From positions 178,529 to 242,528 of the forward strand of contig BCGN01000004.1 in assembly GCA_001599295.1 (NCBI GenBank): a stretch of DNA of 64,000 bases, read 5' to 3'. Position numbers and translations under genes: made by a program. Position 1 is the stretch's first letter. Every line of letters starts with the position of its first letter. Source of the stretch: Sporopachydermia quercuum. Its lineage: Eukaryota; Ascomycota; Sporopachydermiomycetes; Sporopachydermiales; Sporopachydermiaceae. A model generated the notes under the pieces. The model was not told the origin of the DNA, made no database searches, and saw nothing but the letters and a program-made list of their open reading frames with translations. This document shows positions 1-9,871 of the stretch, piece by piece.

Positions 1-247
1 ATTCTATGCTGATATTCAACGATTCTAACCCGAATATAACAGCATCATCAAAGTATTTCCTTTAGGTGGTTGTTTTCTATTCCAAGTGCCTGGAAAATAC
101 ACTACAGGATTTCTCGATTATTTGTTGAGCTTCCCTTTTGAGCATCACTATACTATGGGTAGATATGGTACTGGTATAGATACTTTGGATCATATGATAG
201 ATAGGATGACAGAGATAATGGATAGAATGTAGATATAATAAGATANA

Positions 248-1048
248 ATGACAGAATTTGTTGCCAATGTACAACACGGTCAGTATATGTTGCAATGTAT
301 TATAATAGTACTGTCACTATCTAAGTACTGTGCCATACTACTCATAATACATCTCATGACTATCACTGCTACCAATCTACCCCATCATATCTTTCAACCC
401 TACCATATCCAATCAACTACTTCCGTTCTCATACTAACAATACCAGAAATCATTGGAGTATCCCATTTGTTTCAGGACAACCCTTCACCATCATCCATTC
501 ATTTAATCAAACTATGGATAGATAAGAGAACATCGGAAGGGTCAATTCCCTGTTTCAATGAGCATTTGGAGAAAGTCCGAACAATATGCGCTGTTTTACA
601 TACAATGACTACTGATGAATGGTTTCAATCATTCATACAGTCAAGCAAATACTTGGTATGTACAAGATCAGATGAGAGGAAGGGAGAGAACAGAACTAAG
701 CAGTAATTATGGTGTTGCTCACCGTTGATACTACCACTGGTACTATAATCATTAATCAGCATTTGTATCTATCACCGTTGCAAAGAATAGTGGTATTTGC
801 AGTATTGACACAGGTATACTAGTGTGATAGCTGTTTTGTCTATAAGGTGTTGTAGCTTCATAGTTGCAATTTCATCATCTGATGCTTGATTCTATTTGGA
901 TTCCTTTTATTATTGAACTCTTTATTGACCTCCTTATCGATCCTCTATTGATAATTTTATTTACTAACAAACAAAGGATAAAACATATTCACTGATTGAC
1001 GTGTTTTAACAACATTAGTGCCAGAAGGATCTCGCGTCAGTCATTTAG
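248..1048 (+). CDS. Candidate intron-containing hypothetical gene, 5' end uncertain
   Basis: An open frame runs from ATG 248 to 706, but splice signals inside it suggest a split gene. A GTATGT donor at 656-661 is followed by TACTAAC at 962-968 and an acceptor TAG ending at 1018. Joining 655 to 1019 keeps the frame and ends at a TAG at 1046-1048. A second TACTAAC at 432-438 followed by TTTGTTTCAG ending at 475 suggests that the well-composed part, 476-655 (60 codons, phase 0 at both ends), is an internal exon and that the true start lies further left, perhaps outside the window. The product has no motif I recognise. The region before 432 reads like low-complexity non-coding sequence. The splice signals are seen directly; the gene itself is inference. 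Confidence 0.35.
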
Positions 1049-2597
1049 TAGTATATTTTTTTAGTATGTATGTATCATTTGATATTGCATTGCGTTTAAG
1101 CTGTAATGGTTATAGAGAATTGGTAGAAACTAACTCAATAATCCAGTCATGCTATAGCATTTGTTGTGCATTGTGAAGTATCTTTGAATAAGAAAAGAAT
1201 ATCAGCAGGGGAGACTGTATTAGTATGAATGATTTCATGGTGAAGATGAGTTTGAGCTGAGCAAAAATGACATTAATGAAGAGTCAAGAAACACTTCCCG
1301 CAACCGAAAATATACCATTTAACTACTGATATGTCCTATACTCTGGATGTTGTAACCATTATCCTCACTATGGCATAGATATGCATAATCCATGGGACAT
1401 ACAATAACTAAGGGAGTATTCAATGCAATGTCATATTAAATGCCAGTTAGCAGGAATATGAGAAACAAACAGATGATTTATTTATATGTCATTCTATGCT
1501 ATTCTGAATCAATCTATGTTAAACTATGTTAATCTTTCATTGAGAATCCTTTCACAGTCAGAGAGGCCAGTGGGTTAATGACCGTCAATGCCATTCACAA
1601 TCCTAATAATCGGAGTACCCTTATACTGAAAAAGACTCAAGAAGTGAATAATACTATAGAATTATACAAAATAGCGATACAATGAACTATCCTGATCCTA
1701 GAAACAACTCTTTCTCACTCTAAGTATTTCTATTTCACCGGTTTCTCCTCCCTTATATTCTATGGCAGTATCATGAATTACAAATCACATGAAACCAGCC
1801 AATCTACCAAGCTAATAGTAATGCCCATGTGTCGGTATTGTCAAATCTACAGAAAAACTTTATCCAAATTTGTTCTTCAACCATCATCAACAGGAAGACA
1901 ATCAACGAGAAAACAATCAACTTATCATCATTCAAATCGTAAATGGGCTTATCTTATGCCGTAACATAATAGCAGAGTGAGATGTGATGCTCTACCACTT
2001 CACATCTCATCTACTACTATATTACGTAATCTACAACTGCTTCATCTCCCGAATTACCCCTATTGTTGGGAGGTTTCCCAACACACTTACTCATTCCGCA
2101 TTTAGGCATTTCCCGTCTCATTCCAACCATCATCAAATCAAACTTAGCTTGTTTCGTTTCCCCCGGCATGCTTCCATATGCTTGCTCCATGTTTGTCCAC
2201 TGTAGAATTGTACAAGGTGCCGTAAGATACTCCTGTTGAAATACAGTGAACATTGTGGAGGTCCGGAAGCTCGTTTCAGTAACATAGTGCATACTTCTAC
2301 TAGTCTGTTGATGTGACCTGTCCAATTGGCATTCAGTAGCCTGAAATTGATGTGTTGATTGAGACACCTGCACATAATAGTACAACCTATTTACATACAA
2401 TACAGCTGAATACTGAGATTGGTAGACTAATTAGATAGTTAAACTGATAATACCATAGTCAGTTGATCACCGAAATTCACTCAATTGCCTATATTTAGGA
2501 CTCTGCTGGAAACAAAGCGCACAGTAGGAAGACTCCCGTTATAGAACTGAGCATGCACCTTTATAGTAGTCGATCACTTCTCCGCTAGTCATTCACA
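1049..2597. other. Intergenic region before URA9
   Basis: No gene is supported here. An open minus-strand frame covers 2017-2400, but its first codon is not ATG. The first in-frame ATG is at 2292, which would give a 91-residue protein of unknown type. The 300 bases before URA9 should contain its promoter; I see no clear named site. Confidence 0.4.
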
Positions 2598-4001
2598 ATG
2601 CTCAGACGTACGTCTTTGGTCCCTTTTGGATCTCGTGTTGGAAGCCCATTTTCAATCACCAGAATCCAGCCTTTAACTAGAATAGCATCATCTACCAAAC
2701 AGATTCATACCTCTTCCGCTAGAAAACCAGCTATGAAAACTCAACCTCTCAAATCAAGCTTCTTGCCAACTGCTCTGTTCACATTAGCTACAACCAGTGC
2801 CGCAGGTCTCATTGCCTACTACCTTCTCGATGCTAGATCAGCAGTTCATGAATACCTCATTTGTCCTGTGATCAGACTTCTCACTGATGCAGAAACTGGT
2901 CATAGACTAGGCATAAAACTCCTAGAATACGGGGTCGCTCCTAAGCTTAGAAACGAAGATTTTGACACGTCTTTACAAGTAGACGTCTTTGGTAAAACTC
3001 TCAAAGCTCCCGTGGGCTGTGCTGCAGGTTTAGACAAAGATGGTGAAGCCATTGACGGTCTCTTCAATTGTGGCTTTTCCTATGTGGAAATAGGATCAAT
3101 TACTCCGGAACCTCAACCAGGGAACCCCAAACCTCGGTTCTTCCGGTTGCCTAAAGACGACGCTGTCATCAACCGGTATGGCTTTAATTCCACGGGCCAT
3201 TTGAACGTAATTGCCAGATTGCGGCTCAGATTAGAAGCCTTCATCAGAAAATCTGGTGATCTTCCTACCGAGAACTCTCTATATGATAACAAGCTCTTGG
3301 GAATCAACCTTGGCAAGAATAAAATTGGAGATGAAGTAGAAGATTACGTGAAAGGTGTGAAACGATTAGGCCCTTATGCTGATGTATTGGTGATCAATGT
3401 CTCCAGTCCTAATACCCCAGGCTTGCGTTCACTACAGCATGAAGATAAGCTGACCAATTTATTGTCAACAGTAGTGAAAGAGAGAAATAAATTGAAAGGC
3501 AAAATGGTTCTTGATACTTTGAATAAACAAGGATTTGTTCCTCCAGTGTGTGTGAAGATTGCCCCTGATTTGAGTGAAGCTGAAATCCAGTCCATTGCTA
3601 AATCTGTGGCTGAGTCTCATATCGATGGAGTAATTGTTTCTAATACTACCATTCAAAGACCTGTTGAGAAAATGCGTACTAAGGAAGGGGTTGTGTTTGA
3701 AGCTGGTGGATTATCGGGAGCTCCTGTCAAAGAATATTCGTTGAAAGCTCTGAAGACGTTGAAGGGGAGCTTGAAAGCCATTGGTGCTGATAAGAACGTG
3801 GTTTTGATTGGTTGTGGTGGAATAAGAAATGGCCGAGATGCAGTGGAGTTTGGTAAAGCAGGAGCATCATTTGTTGAGATTTACACTACGTTTGCATACA
3901 AAGGCCCAGGTTTAGTCTACAAGGTGAACAAGGAGATTGAACAGATTTTGGCTAAGGAGAACAAGAAATGGGAAGATATCATTGGTGAGGATTTTCAGTA
4001 A
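2598..4001 (+). CDS. URA9: Dihydroorotate dehydrogenase, class 2, mitochondrial
   Basis: This enzyme oxidises dihydroorotate to orotate in pyrimidine synthesis and passes the electrons through FMN to ubiquinone at the mitochondrial inner membrane. The 467 residues begin with a basic presequence, then a membrane anchor at about 56-78, then the TIM barrel. The family motif [13 protein letters not shown] lies at 265-277, and S270 is the class 2 catalytic base; class 1 enzymes use cysteine here. The flavin-site motifs [10 protein letters not shown] and GINLGK are intact. Length fits class 2. The quinone-linked form, rather than the cytosolic fumarate-linked URA1 of Saccharomyces, fits a yeast that relies on respiration. 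Its downstream neighbour GET2 is convergent, 1.6 kb away. Confidence 0.96.
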   Translation: MLRRTSLVPFGSRVGSPFSITRIQPLTRIASSTKQIHTSSARKPAMKTQPLKSSFLPTALFTLATTSAAGLIAYYLLDARSAVHEYLICPVIRLLTDAETGHRLGIKLLEYGVAPKLRNEDFDTSLQVDVFGKTLKAPVGCAAGLDKDGEAIDGLFNCGFSYVEIGSITPEPQPGNPKPRFFRLPKDDAVINRYGFNSTGHLNVIARLRLRLEAFIRKSGDLPTENSLYDNKLLGINLGKNKIGDEVEDYVKGVKRLGPYADVLVINVSSPNTPGLRSLQHEDKLTNLLSTVVKERNKLKGKMVLDTLNKQGFVPPVCVKIAPDLSEAEIQSIAKSVAESHIDGVIVSNTTIQRPVEKMRTKEGVVFEAGGLSGAPVKEYSLKALKTLKGSLKAIGADKNVVLIGCGGIRNGRDAVEFGKAGASFVEIYTTFAYKGPGLVYKVNKEIEQILAKENKKWEDIIGEDFQ

Positions 4002-4716
4002 ATGCATAGATGAGTAACTTTAGAGATTTGGTGTTATGGATATGAGCTGGTTTGTATGTTAACAGCATAATACGAACTATCAGTCAGTTATTGGCATAAT
4101 AAGATCTGATCAGGCATAAATGTCGTAAGATCACAAGTTTTACCATTAGATTAAAGGTCCGATATATCAAATTGTAGAGCTTATTCTGTTCTCTTTTTCT
4201 GTTCTCTGGCAACTTCCATCATTCAATTGAATTAAACAAAGGAAACATTCAAATTAGCATGTTAAGTGCCACAATCATTTTATCCCTGTCTTATATAATG
4301 GCAATTATATTAGAATATTCGAAATGATTCATTTATATCAATGAAACAACTTTGCTCCTCGTATTGAGGATCAGGAAGCAGTAAATATTAAGTAGTAAGG
4401 CTACCAGTAGTTTGTCAGTCTATTCTGTTGTATTCTAGTATTCCTGCTGTATTCTCTATTTTCTGATATTCAATTAATACATAATATATAATTCATATAG
4501 TTTAACATTATACGCTGAAGAGAGTCTCTCTTAAATCAAAATTGCTATTTATCTGTAATAAATGCACTATTACACTAATAACTCCCTAACTGTTTCTTTT
4601 CCTTCTCCTGTATCCCAACAATGTTGATAGTCTAGTTTACTTAACAAGACTGGTAAACAGAGATGAGAAGTATTATACTGAACCTTTGATTATTTGAAAG
4701 ATCTATATTGAGTATG

Positions 4717-4761
<45 letters not shown>
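4717..4761. repeat. ATA trinucleotide microsatellite
   Basis: About 15 uninterrupted copies of the AAT/ATA triplet lie in non-coding DNA. Such a tract is expected to vary in length between strains. Confidence 0.9.
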
Positions 4762-4816
4762 TAAAATAACTATAACAATATAAGGCAAGGACATGATGAT
4801 AATAATAAGTTGAGAT

Positions 4817-4853
4817 AAGATAACTAAGACAAGATAACTAAGATAAGATAACT
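4817..4853. repeat. 14-bp tandem repeat
   Basis: The unit AAGATAACTAAGAY occurs twice in full, at 4817 and 4831, and once in part from 4845. It lies in the URA9-GET2 convergent gap next to the ATA tract. No function is evident. Confidence 0.8.
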
Positions 4854-5631
4854 ATTATGATATATTCAGACTCACAAAGAAATTGATTGCTGGATTGAAT
4901 CACAACAGCAGAAGATCATTAAAAATCATCAGAGATCATCAATTACAGAAACAACAATAGCAACAGTATTAATAATATTAATAACATTGGCAGTAGAGGA
5001 TGATGATAGCAACGGAGCAATAAATATCATTACTGTTATTCTTGCTGTTGTAGAAAGCATCATATTTTTCTACTATTGAGAGAACATCGTTGTTATTATT
5101 GTTATTGTTGTTATTGTTACAACTCCAGCTCCTTGATAGTTATTGATCCATTTCTACTATACCATTTCTACTATATATTATATTTCCAATAAATGTTGTT
5201 ATACTGCATACCAATTATATCTATTACAATCTTTCTATTCTAATATTTCCATTACAATACTTCTATTATATTCGATCTATTGAAATCAATAGATGTATCT
5301 TCAATGCATATAGAATATAGAGTATAGAATATGTCATATAGCAAATAGCATAAATTATCCAATACTAACCGCTTCTGTATAACATTTATCCCTAGAAAAC
5401 CAACAATAGGAGGAAAATGTATCCAGCACTGTAAGACAAAAGTGATGTAATCTACTACTAGTCAGTTGAATAAATGTGCTACTATAGATATTATGAATAT
5501 AATACAGCAAACAGTAAATAGTATTATAGTATCATAGCATTATAGTCATGGTCTCACGTTATAATACAATAGCCCCATGGTATAGCATCACAGTACCATA
5601 TCATATCTTACCCCATTTACCATCTAAATGA

Positions 5632-6747
5632 CTACTCCTTCTCAAATACTGTCTTCAATCCAAACAAAAACACCAAAACAGCTAAATCAGTAGTAACAGC
5701 AGTAAATAAATCTTTATACCTCAGTCCAGAAAGCACTATATGCTTTACTGATGATGGCATTATTTGATCTGGTACCAAATGTAGAAATGTACCAATCTTG
5801 GATCCTGTAGAATTACCATCATTGCTGTTTTCAACAAATACATACTTAGCAATGAAGAAAGCAGCTTCCAGAGTCCAGAAAGCAAAGAAAACGTTGGTGG
5901 AAGAAAAGAAACGGGCGTCTGAGAGAAGTCTCGCAGATGAAGAGAGCAAGAAATGGAAATCTGTATAGGCTATGATATATAGGAAGAAGATGAGTATAAT
6001 GAGAAGTTGAAGAAGAGTAAGAAAGGCGAGCTTTTTCTTGTGGCGGTAAGCAATAAGAGAAGTAGCGGCCAAATCGGAAACGGAAGGAGATCCGGGATTA
6101 TGCGGAAAAGATCCGAGGGTTTCAAACAAATTAGGAAACTCAGATCCGTTCCCAGCTCCGAAACCTCCAAACCCATTTAAACCCTCGGAAGCTCCCCCCA
6201 GTTGTCTCATGAAATCAGGAGGTAATAAATTAACTAAGTCGTCGTTAGAGCCACCAGAGCCAATTGGCATGTTATTAGCACTTGCTTTTATTAAAGAGGC
6301 CAACAAATCAACATCGCCAGAGTTTTCCCTAGCATTGAAAGCAGCATTGTTAGAATAGGTGGTGTCGCTGGAATTGGGAGGAAATGATGAGCCATTGGTG
6401 CTACTGTTTGGTTTGTTGAACTGTATATTGGAAATGTCTGACACTTCAGGGTCTGATTCATCTGATGCAGTTGTAGTAGAATTTATGATGGTGGGAACAG
6501 AATTGGGTTCTGGTGAGCTGTTCGAGGTTTCTTCTTCAACAGGAATGGGATTTATACTAGGAGATGTTGAAGCTGTAGCTGTAGAAGCTGCAGAAGCCGC
6601 ATCATCAACACTATTACTGCTACTCCTTTCTTTTTCGTTGTCTCCAGTCTCACCAACCATTATTTTCGTTAATCGATCAGATCCTTTTCGTAGTTTCGCC
6701 AATCTTCGTTCACGAAGAATTCTTCGTTGTTCTTCAGCTTCACTCAT
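5632..6747 (-). CDS. GET2: GET complex membrane receptor subunit Get2
   Basis: Get2 with Get1 forms the ER receptor that takes tail-anchored proteins from the Get3 ATPase and inserts them into the membrane. The 371-residue protein starts with a basic cluster, RRILRERRLAKLR at 8-20, the family's Get3-binding site. A long Ser/Asn/Thr-rich linker follows to about residue 235. Three hydrophobic segments lie at about 240-262, 284-304 and 347-365, matching the family topology with a cytosolic N-terminus. Sequence identity across the linker is poor in this family, so the call rests on the N-terminal cluster plus topology. The 3' end faces URA9. Confidence 0.85.
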   Translation of the reverse strand: MSEAEEQRRILRERRLAKLRKGSDRLTKIMVGETGDNEKERSSSNSVDDAASAASTATASTSPSINPIPVEEETSNSSPEPNSVPTIINSTTTASDESDPEVSDISNIQFNKPNSSTNGSSFPPNSSDTTYSNNAAFNARENSGDVDLLASLIKASANNMPIGSGGSNDDLVNLLPPDFMRQLGGASEGLNGFGGFGAGNGSEFPNLFETLGSFPHNPGSPSVSDLAATSLIAYRHKKKLAFLTLLQLLIILIFFLYIIAYTDFHFLLSSSARLLSDARFFSSTNVFFAFWTLEAAFFIAKYVFVENSNDGNSTGSKIGTFLHLVPDQIMPSSVKHIVLSGLRYKDLFTAVTTDLAVLVFLFGLKTVFEKE

Positions 6748-8493
6748 GACTGATGTGATGGCCGGCCGATGTGTTTGTGAATATTCAAATATTATGAGTC
6801 TTTTGATGGTTTGATTATTGACTGTTGTCTTGAACCTGTGTTGGACTTGTCCTGTATGTCGATACCAAGTGATGCTAATAATAATGACAGCAGTGTAGCA
6901 GTTACCGCAAGATAGATGGATAACCTACTAAATGATATTCCTGGGGACAATCTTAGGATAATAACAAAAGCCGATAAATCAGAGAAAAATAGATTTAAAG
7001 ATGTTTTGTATAACTCAATAGACTTGTTGTTTGCTGTTTGTTCTGTTGAATGAGGGTCGACAGTTTTTCTTCTTATTTTGGTAAGCTGGTAATATATGGC
7101 GAGACAATAATTAATGGAATAGCCGAGTAAAGGTTCATGATGCTGCAGAAATCAATTATTGGTCTGAAACTAGGAGTTGTAGTATTAAATGCTAGTTTTT
7201 TGTTGCAGGAATTGTGGTAATTGTTGTGAATGTGAGAATTAATGTGAATTGATGTCAGAGGAAGGGTGGAACATAAGTTACATAAATTGACAAAAAGGGT
7301 AATAAGAGAAGGGCAAATGAATGATGAGCACAATGAATACTAAACGAGGACTGAAAGAGAAAAAATGGTACGGATGCTAAACTGCAAATTAGTGAAGTGT
7401 TTTCTGCAATCGATGATAATTTAAAATCGTTTTGGTTGATTAAAATAATAAAATAAACGAGAATAAAAAGCTGTCGAGAAAGTGAGAAAGCAGATGACAA
7501 AGACATTCGGATCCTTTACATGTCTTGTGTTGGTTTTAGGTTTGAACCTTAATTGCAAGTGAGGTTTATACTTGAAAATTATAATGTACTCTAAGAATGG
7601 AAAAAGAGAAGAATTCAATGAATAGAAAACCACTTATGTTATGCCTAATACCTCAATCTGAATTTGATATCACTTTATGTGGATAAGGTGCCGTTTGAGG
7701 TAATATGAGAGATATTTGAACCATGCGGCATCATGCATCATTATGCATTCGTTTATATTTTGCATAGTAATACATTTCATGAACCAAACATTTTGTCCAA
7801 ATAGCTTAGGTGATCAGCTCAATTCAAGAAGCATATAAGATGTAGTTAGTTTTATATGATTTGACAGCTAGGATCAATTAAGTGTTTAATCTCTTTAACA
7901 CGAGAAAACATATAATTATTCTAAAGTAGATAGACAATTCCTTCTTCTACCCCAACTATTGAATGAATTTATCATGCATAAACACAGTTTCTGTGTAAGG
8001 TTTCATTTTTCAAACCACTTGCATCAAATCTGCATTTTTATACATACACCACTGTTTCTTACTTACACCATACTATTTACTAATAATATAAAGTTGTATC
8101 ACCAAAATACGCTCGCATCATTACTATCTATTCAATTTGCACCTAAAACTACTCAAATTATCCAAATTTCTCCAACTCTCCCCATTAGCTTTCCACCTAT
8201 TCTTCCCTCAATTATGTGCATGGTTCTACCACATGCATATAATCCGCATGAAACTCCTCAACTTTATTTCATCCCTTCCTGATTATATCTTTCCTTCTCT
8301 TCTACTATCAACAACTACACCATTATTTCTATTAAAACCAACTAAATCATCTGTCAAACGCGATTTGAATGCTTACTCATCATTTCAGATATTATCACAA
8401 TATATCCTTGCACTAGCAGTTTTATTTCCTCTGCTCAAGTCGCGTACGTTCGTCTTCCCGTTCAACTGGTCTCCATTCAACATCTACAATATC
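6748..8493. other. Divergent intergenic region
   Basis: This 1.75-kb region lies between GET2 and the 8494 gene. Several open frames, at 7073-7633 on the minus strand and 7959-8282 on the plus strand, have low-complexity, pyrimidine-driven composition and are not supported as genes. The stretch directly before 8494 stays open in frame from 8137 but reads like a pyrimidine-rich leader. Confidence 0.5.
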
Positions 8494-8973
8494 ATGATAA
8501 TGTCTGATGCAGAAGATTTATCGCTAAATGAAGAACAAGCGTTGAAATCAACACCGGCCAAAGTTTTCTGGCCGAAAAGGTATACAAATACTGCTAGCTA
8601 TGAACAGTACGCTTGGCGACAAAAATGTATGGATGCTATTGAAAGATCAGAGGTAACGCTGATGAAATCAATTGACTGTGTGCCATTAGTTGTAACTGAT
8701 GCAATTGATTTAACTGTAGTGTCAAGTCGTAGTGGTAAATCTGATGATGGTAGCGTCGGTGGCACAGTATTTGAGGCAGGAGCGAGAAATTCTCCTGCTG
8801 TTGGTAATCTTAGTATAGGTAATTCATCTTCAGTGTCTTCTATGGCGGTGGGCATGGGAATAGGAATGGGAAGTGCTGGTGGATCTACAACTGTATATAT
8901 TCCAGAAGAGGGGAAAGTGAGCGGAACTCGAGTTCGATATGATTTGAGGAAAAGCATGCTTAAGATTGTATGA
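8494..8973 (+). CDS. Hypothetical protein, 159 residues
   Basis: I do not recognise the family. The frame is open from 8137, but protein-like sequence begins at the tandem ATG codons at 8494 and 8500. The N-terminal half is the most ordered part, with a Trp/Tyr-rich stretch that includes FWPKRY and EQYAWRQK. A Ser/Gly-rich low-complexity linker follows, then a basic C-terminus ending YDLRKSMLKIV. There is no signal peptide after the chosen start and no membrane segment. The stop overlaps a GTATGA hexamer, so a further exon cannot be excluded; a coding-like island lies at 9203-9373. It may be a small fungal-specific regulator, but nothing in the sequence states a function. Confidence 0.6.
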   Translation: MIMSDAEDLSLNEEQALKSTPAKVFWPKRYTNTASYEQYAWRQKCMDAIERSEVTLMKSIDCVPLVVTDAIDLTVVSSRSGKSDDGSVGGTVFEAGARNSPAVGNLSIGNSSSVSSMAVGMGIGMGSAGGSTTVYIPEEGKVSGTRVRYDLRKSMLKIV

Positions 8974-9871
8974 ATCAGTTTAGAAAGTTGGAAGCAAACG
9001 TGTTGGATGTAAAGCAAATGAGGCAGAAAAAGGAAGATATTTGATGGTGACGATGACGGATCACTTACCTGATTGTCAGAGTTCACTGAATTGCTAGAAA
9101 TGAGGTTGGGATATTAATAGGATAAAGGTTGAGGTTCTCGGATGCCTAGGATGTTATCAGAAGCCTTTGATGTTACTACTGGAAATTATAAGAACTGATT
9201 GAATGGCTAGCTATTTCAACGGGATTTTCCGGATTGGTGGACTTCGCAGAATTCGCATGGCTCCTATCCATGGAACGGATTGGATTGTATCGTATGATCA
9301 ATCTGAGATCGCGGAGCAGTCCATTCTAATGTACTCTCATATTTGTTCCGTAAAACCTACAACGGGATCCTGAAGTACAAATAACAAAGCCTCATTTGAA
9401 AAATCAAATGGCCGAGCACCTAAAAATTTAGTGGTTTTCTGAAAATGGGACGATAATTTCCAATTGAGAAATCCAATGTATTTATTTAATTCGGAAATAA
9501 GGTTAATTGCTTCCTGAATAGGGTATAAATATCGGAACTTTAAATACGGGTATGAAAGCGTAAAATATAGTGCATATTTATCGCTTATTTAATAGAGTCT
9601 CTATACAAAAGGTTTATCCAAGGCATTTATCCAGTAATTTGGGTTGGAAGTAAATATCGAAAGACTTATTGTTCTAGAAACTGAAACCCCATTTAAATAG
9701 ATGTTCCGTTGTATTCTAAACCTGAAGATATGTGACTTGCTGTTCTGGATTCCCATCCGATATCTTTACCGGTAAGTTTTCCGTTAAGTTTTCCGCTGTT
9801 CCTATCATGATTTCTGAACGGCTCCGCTCTTTTCCCCCTGCCACTCTACTCCGCTACTCTGTTACGCCTCT
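8974..9871. other. Intergenic region with a short coding-like island
   Basis: No established gene. A 56-codon ATG frame at 9203-9373 lies in DNA visibly richer in GC than its surroundings and is listed separately. The frame at 9732-9920 overlaps the 3' end of the kinase gene and is treated as a shadow. Confidence 0.4.
9203..9373 (+). CDS. Short coding-like ORF, possible exon or relic
   Basis: This is an ATG-to-TGA frame of 56 residues with balanced amino-acid use, including a GTDWIVSYDQSE stretch, in a locally GC-richer segment. A second frame over the first half also reads as protein-like, so composition alone may explain it. It could be a downstream exon of the 8494 gene, a small gene, or a decayed fragment. 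I do not recognise a family. Confidence 0.2.
   Translation: MASYFNGIFRIGGLRRIRMAPIHGTDWIVSYDQSEIAEQSILMYSHICSVKPTTGS

Larger units (their letters stand above)
4002..5631. other. Intergenic region with microsatellites
   Basis: This is a 1.6-kb convergent gap between URA9 and GET2 with no supported gene. It holds an ATA run, a 14-bp tandem repeat, and GTTATT-type repeats near 5090-5120. A lone TACTAAC lies at 5363-5369 but has no matching exons. Confidence 0.5.

Noticed and set aside
5363-5369. TACTAAC between URA9 and GET2
   Set aside because: No donor or coding-like exons pair with it on either side.
7073-7633. Overlapping minus-strand frames upstream of GET2
   Set aside because: Low-complexity Ser/Phe/Leu-rich content in several registers at once, typical of pyrimidine-rich promoter DNA.
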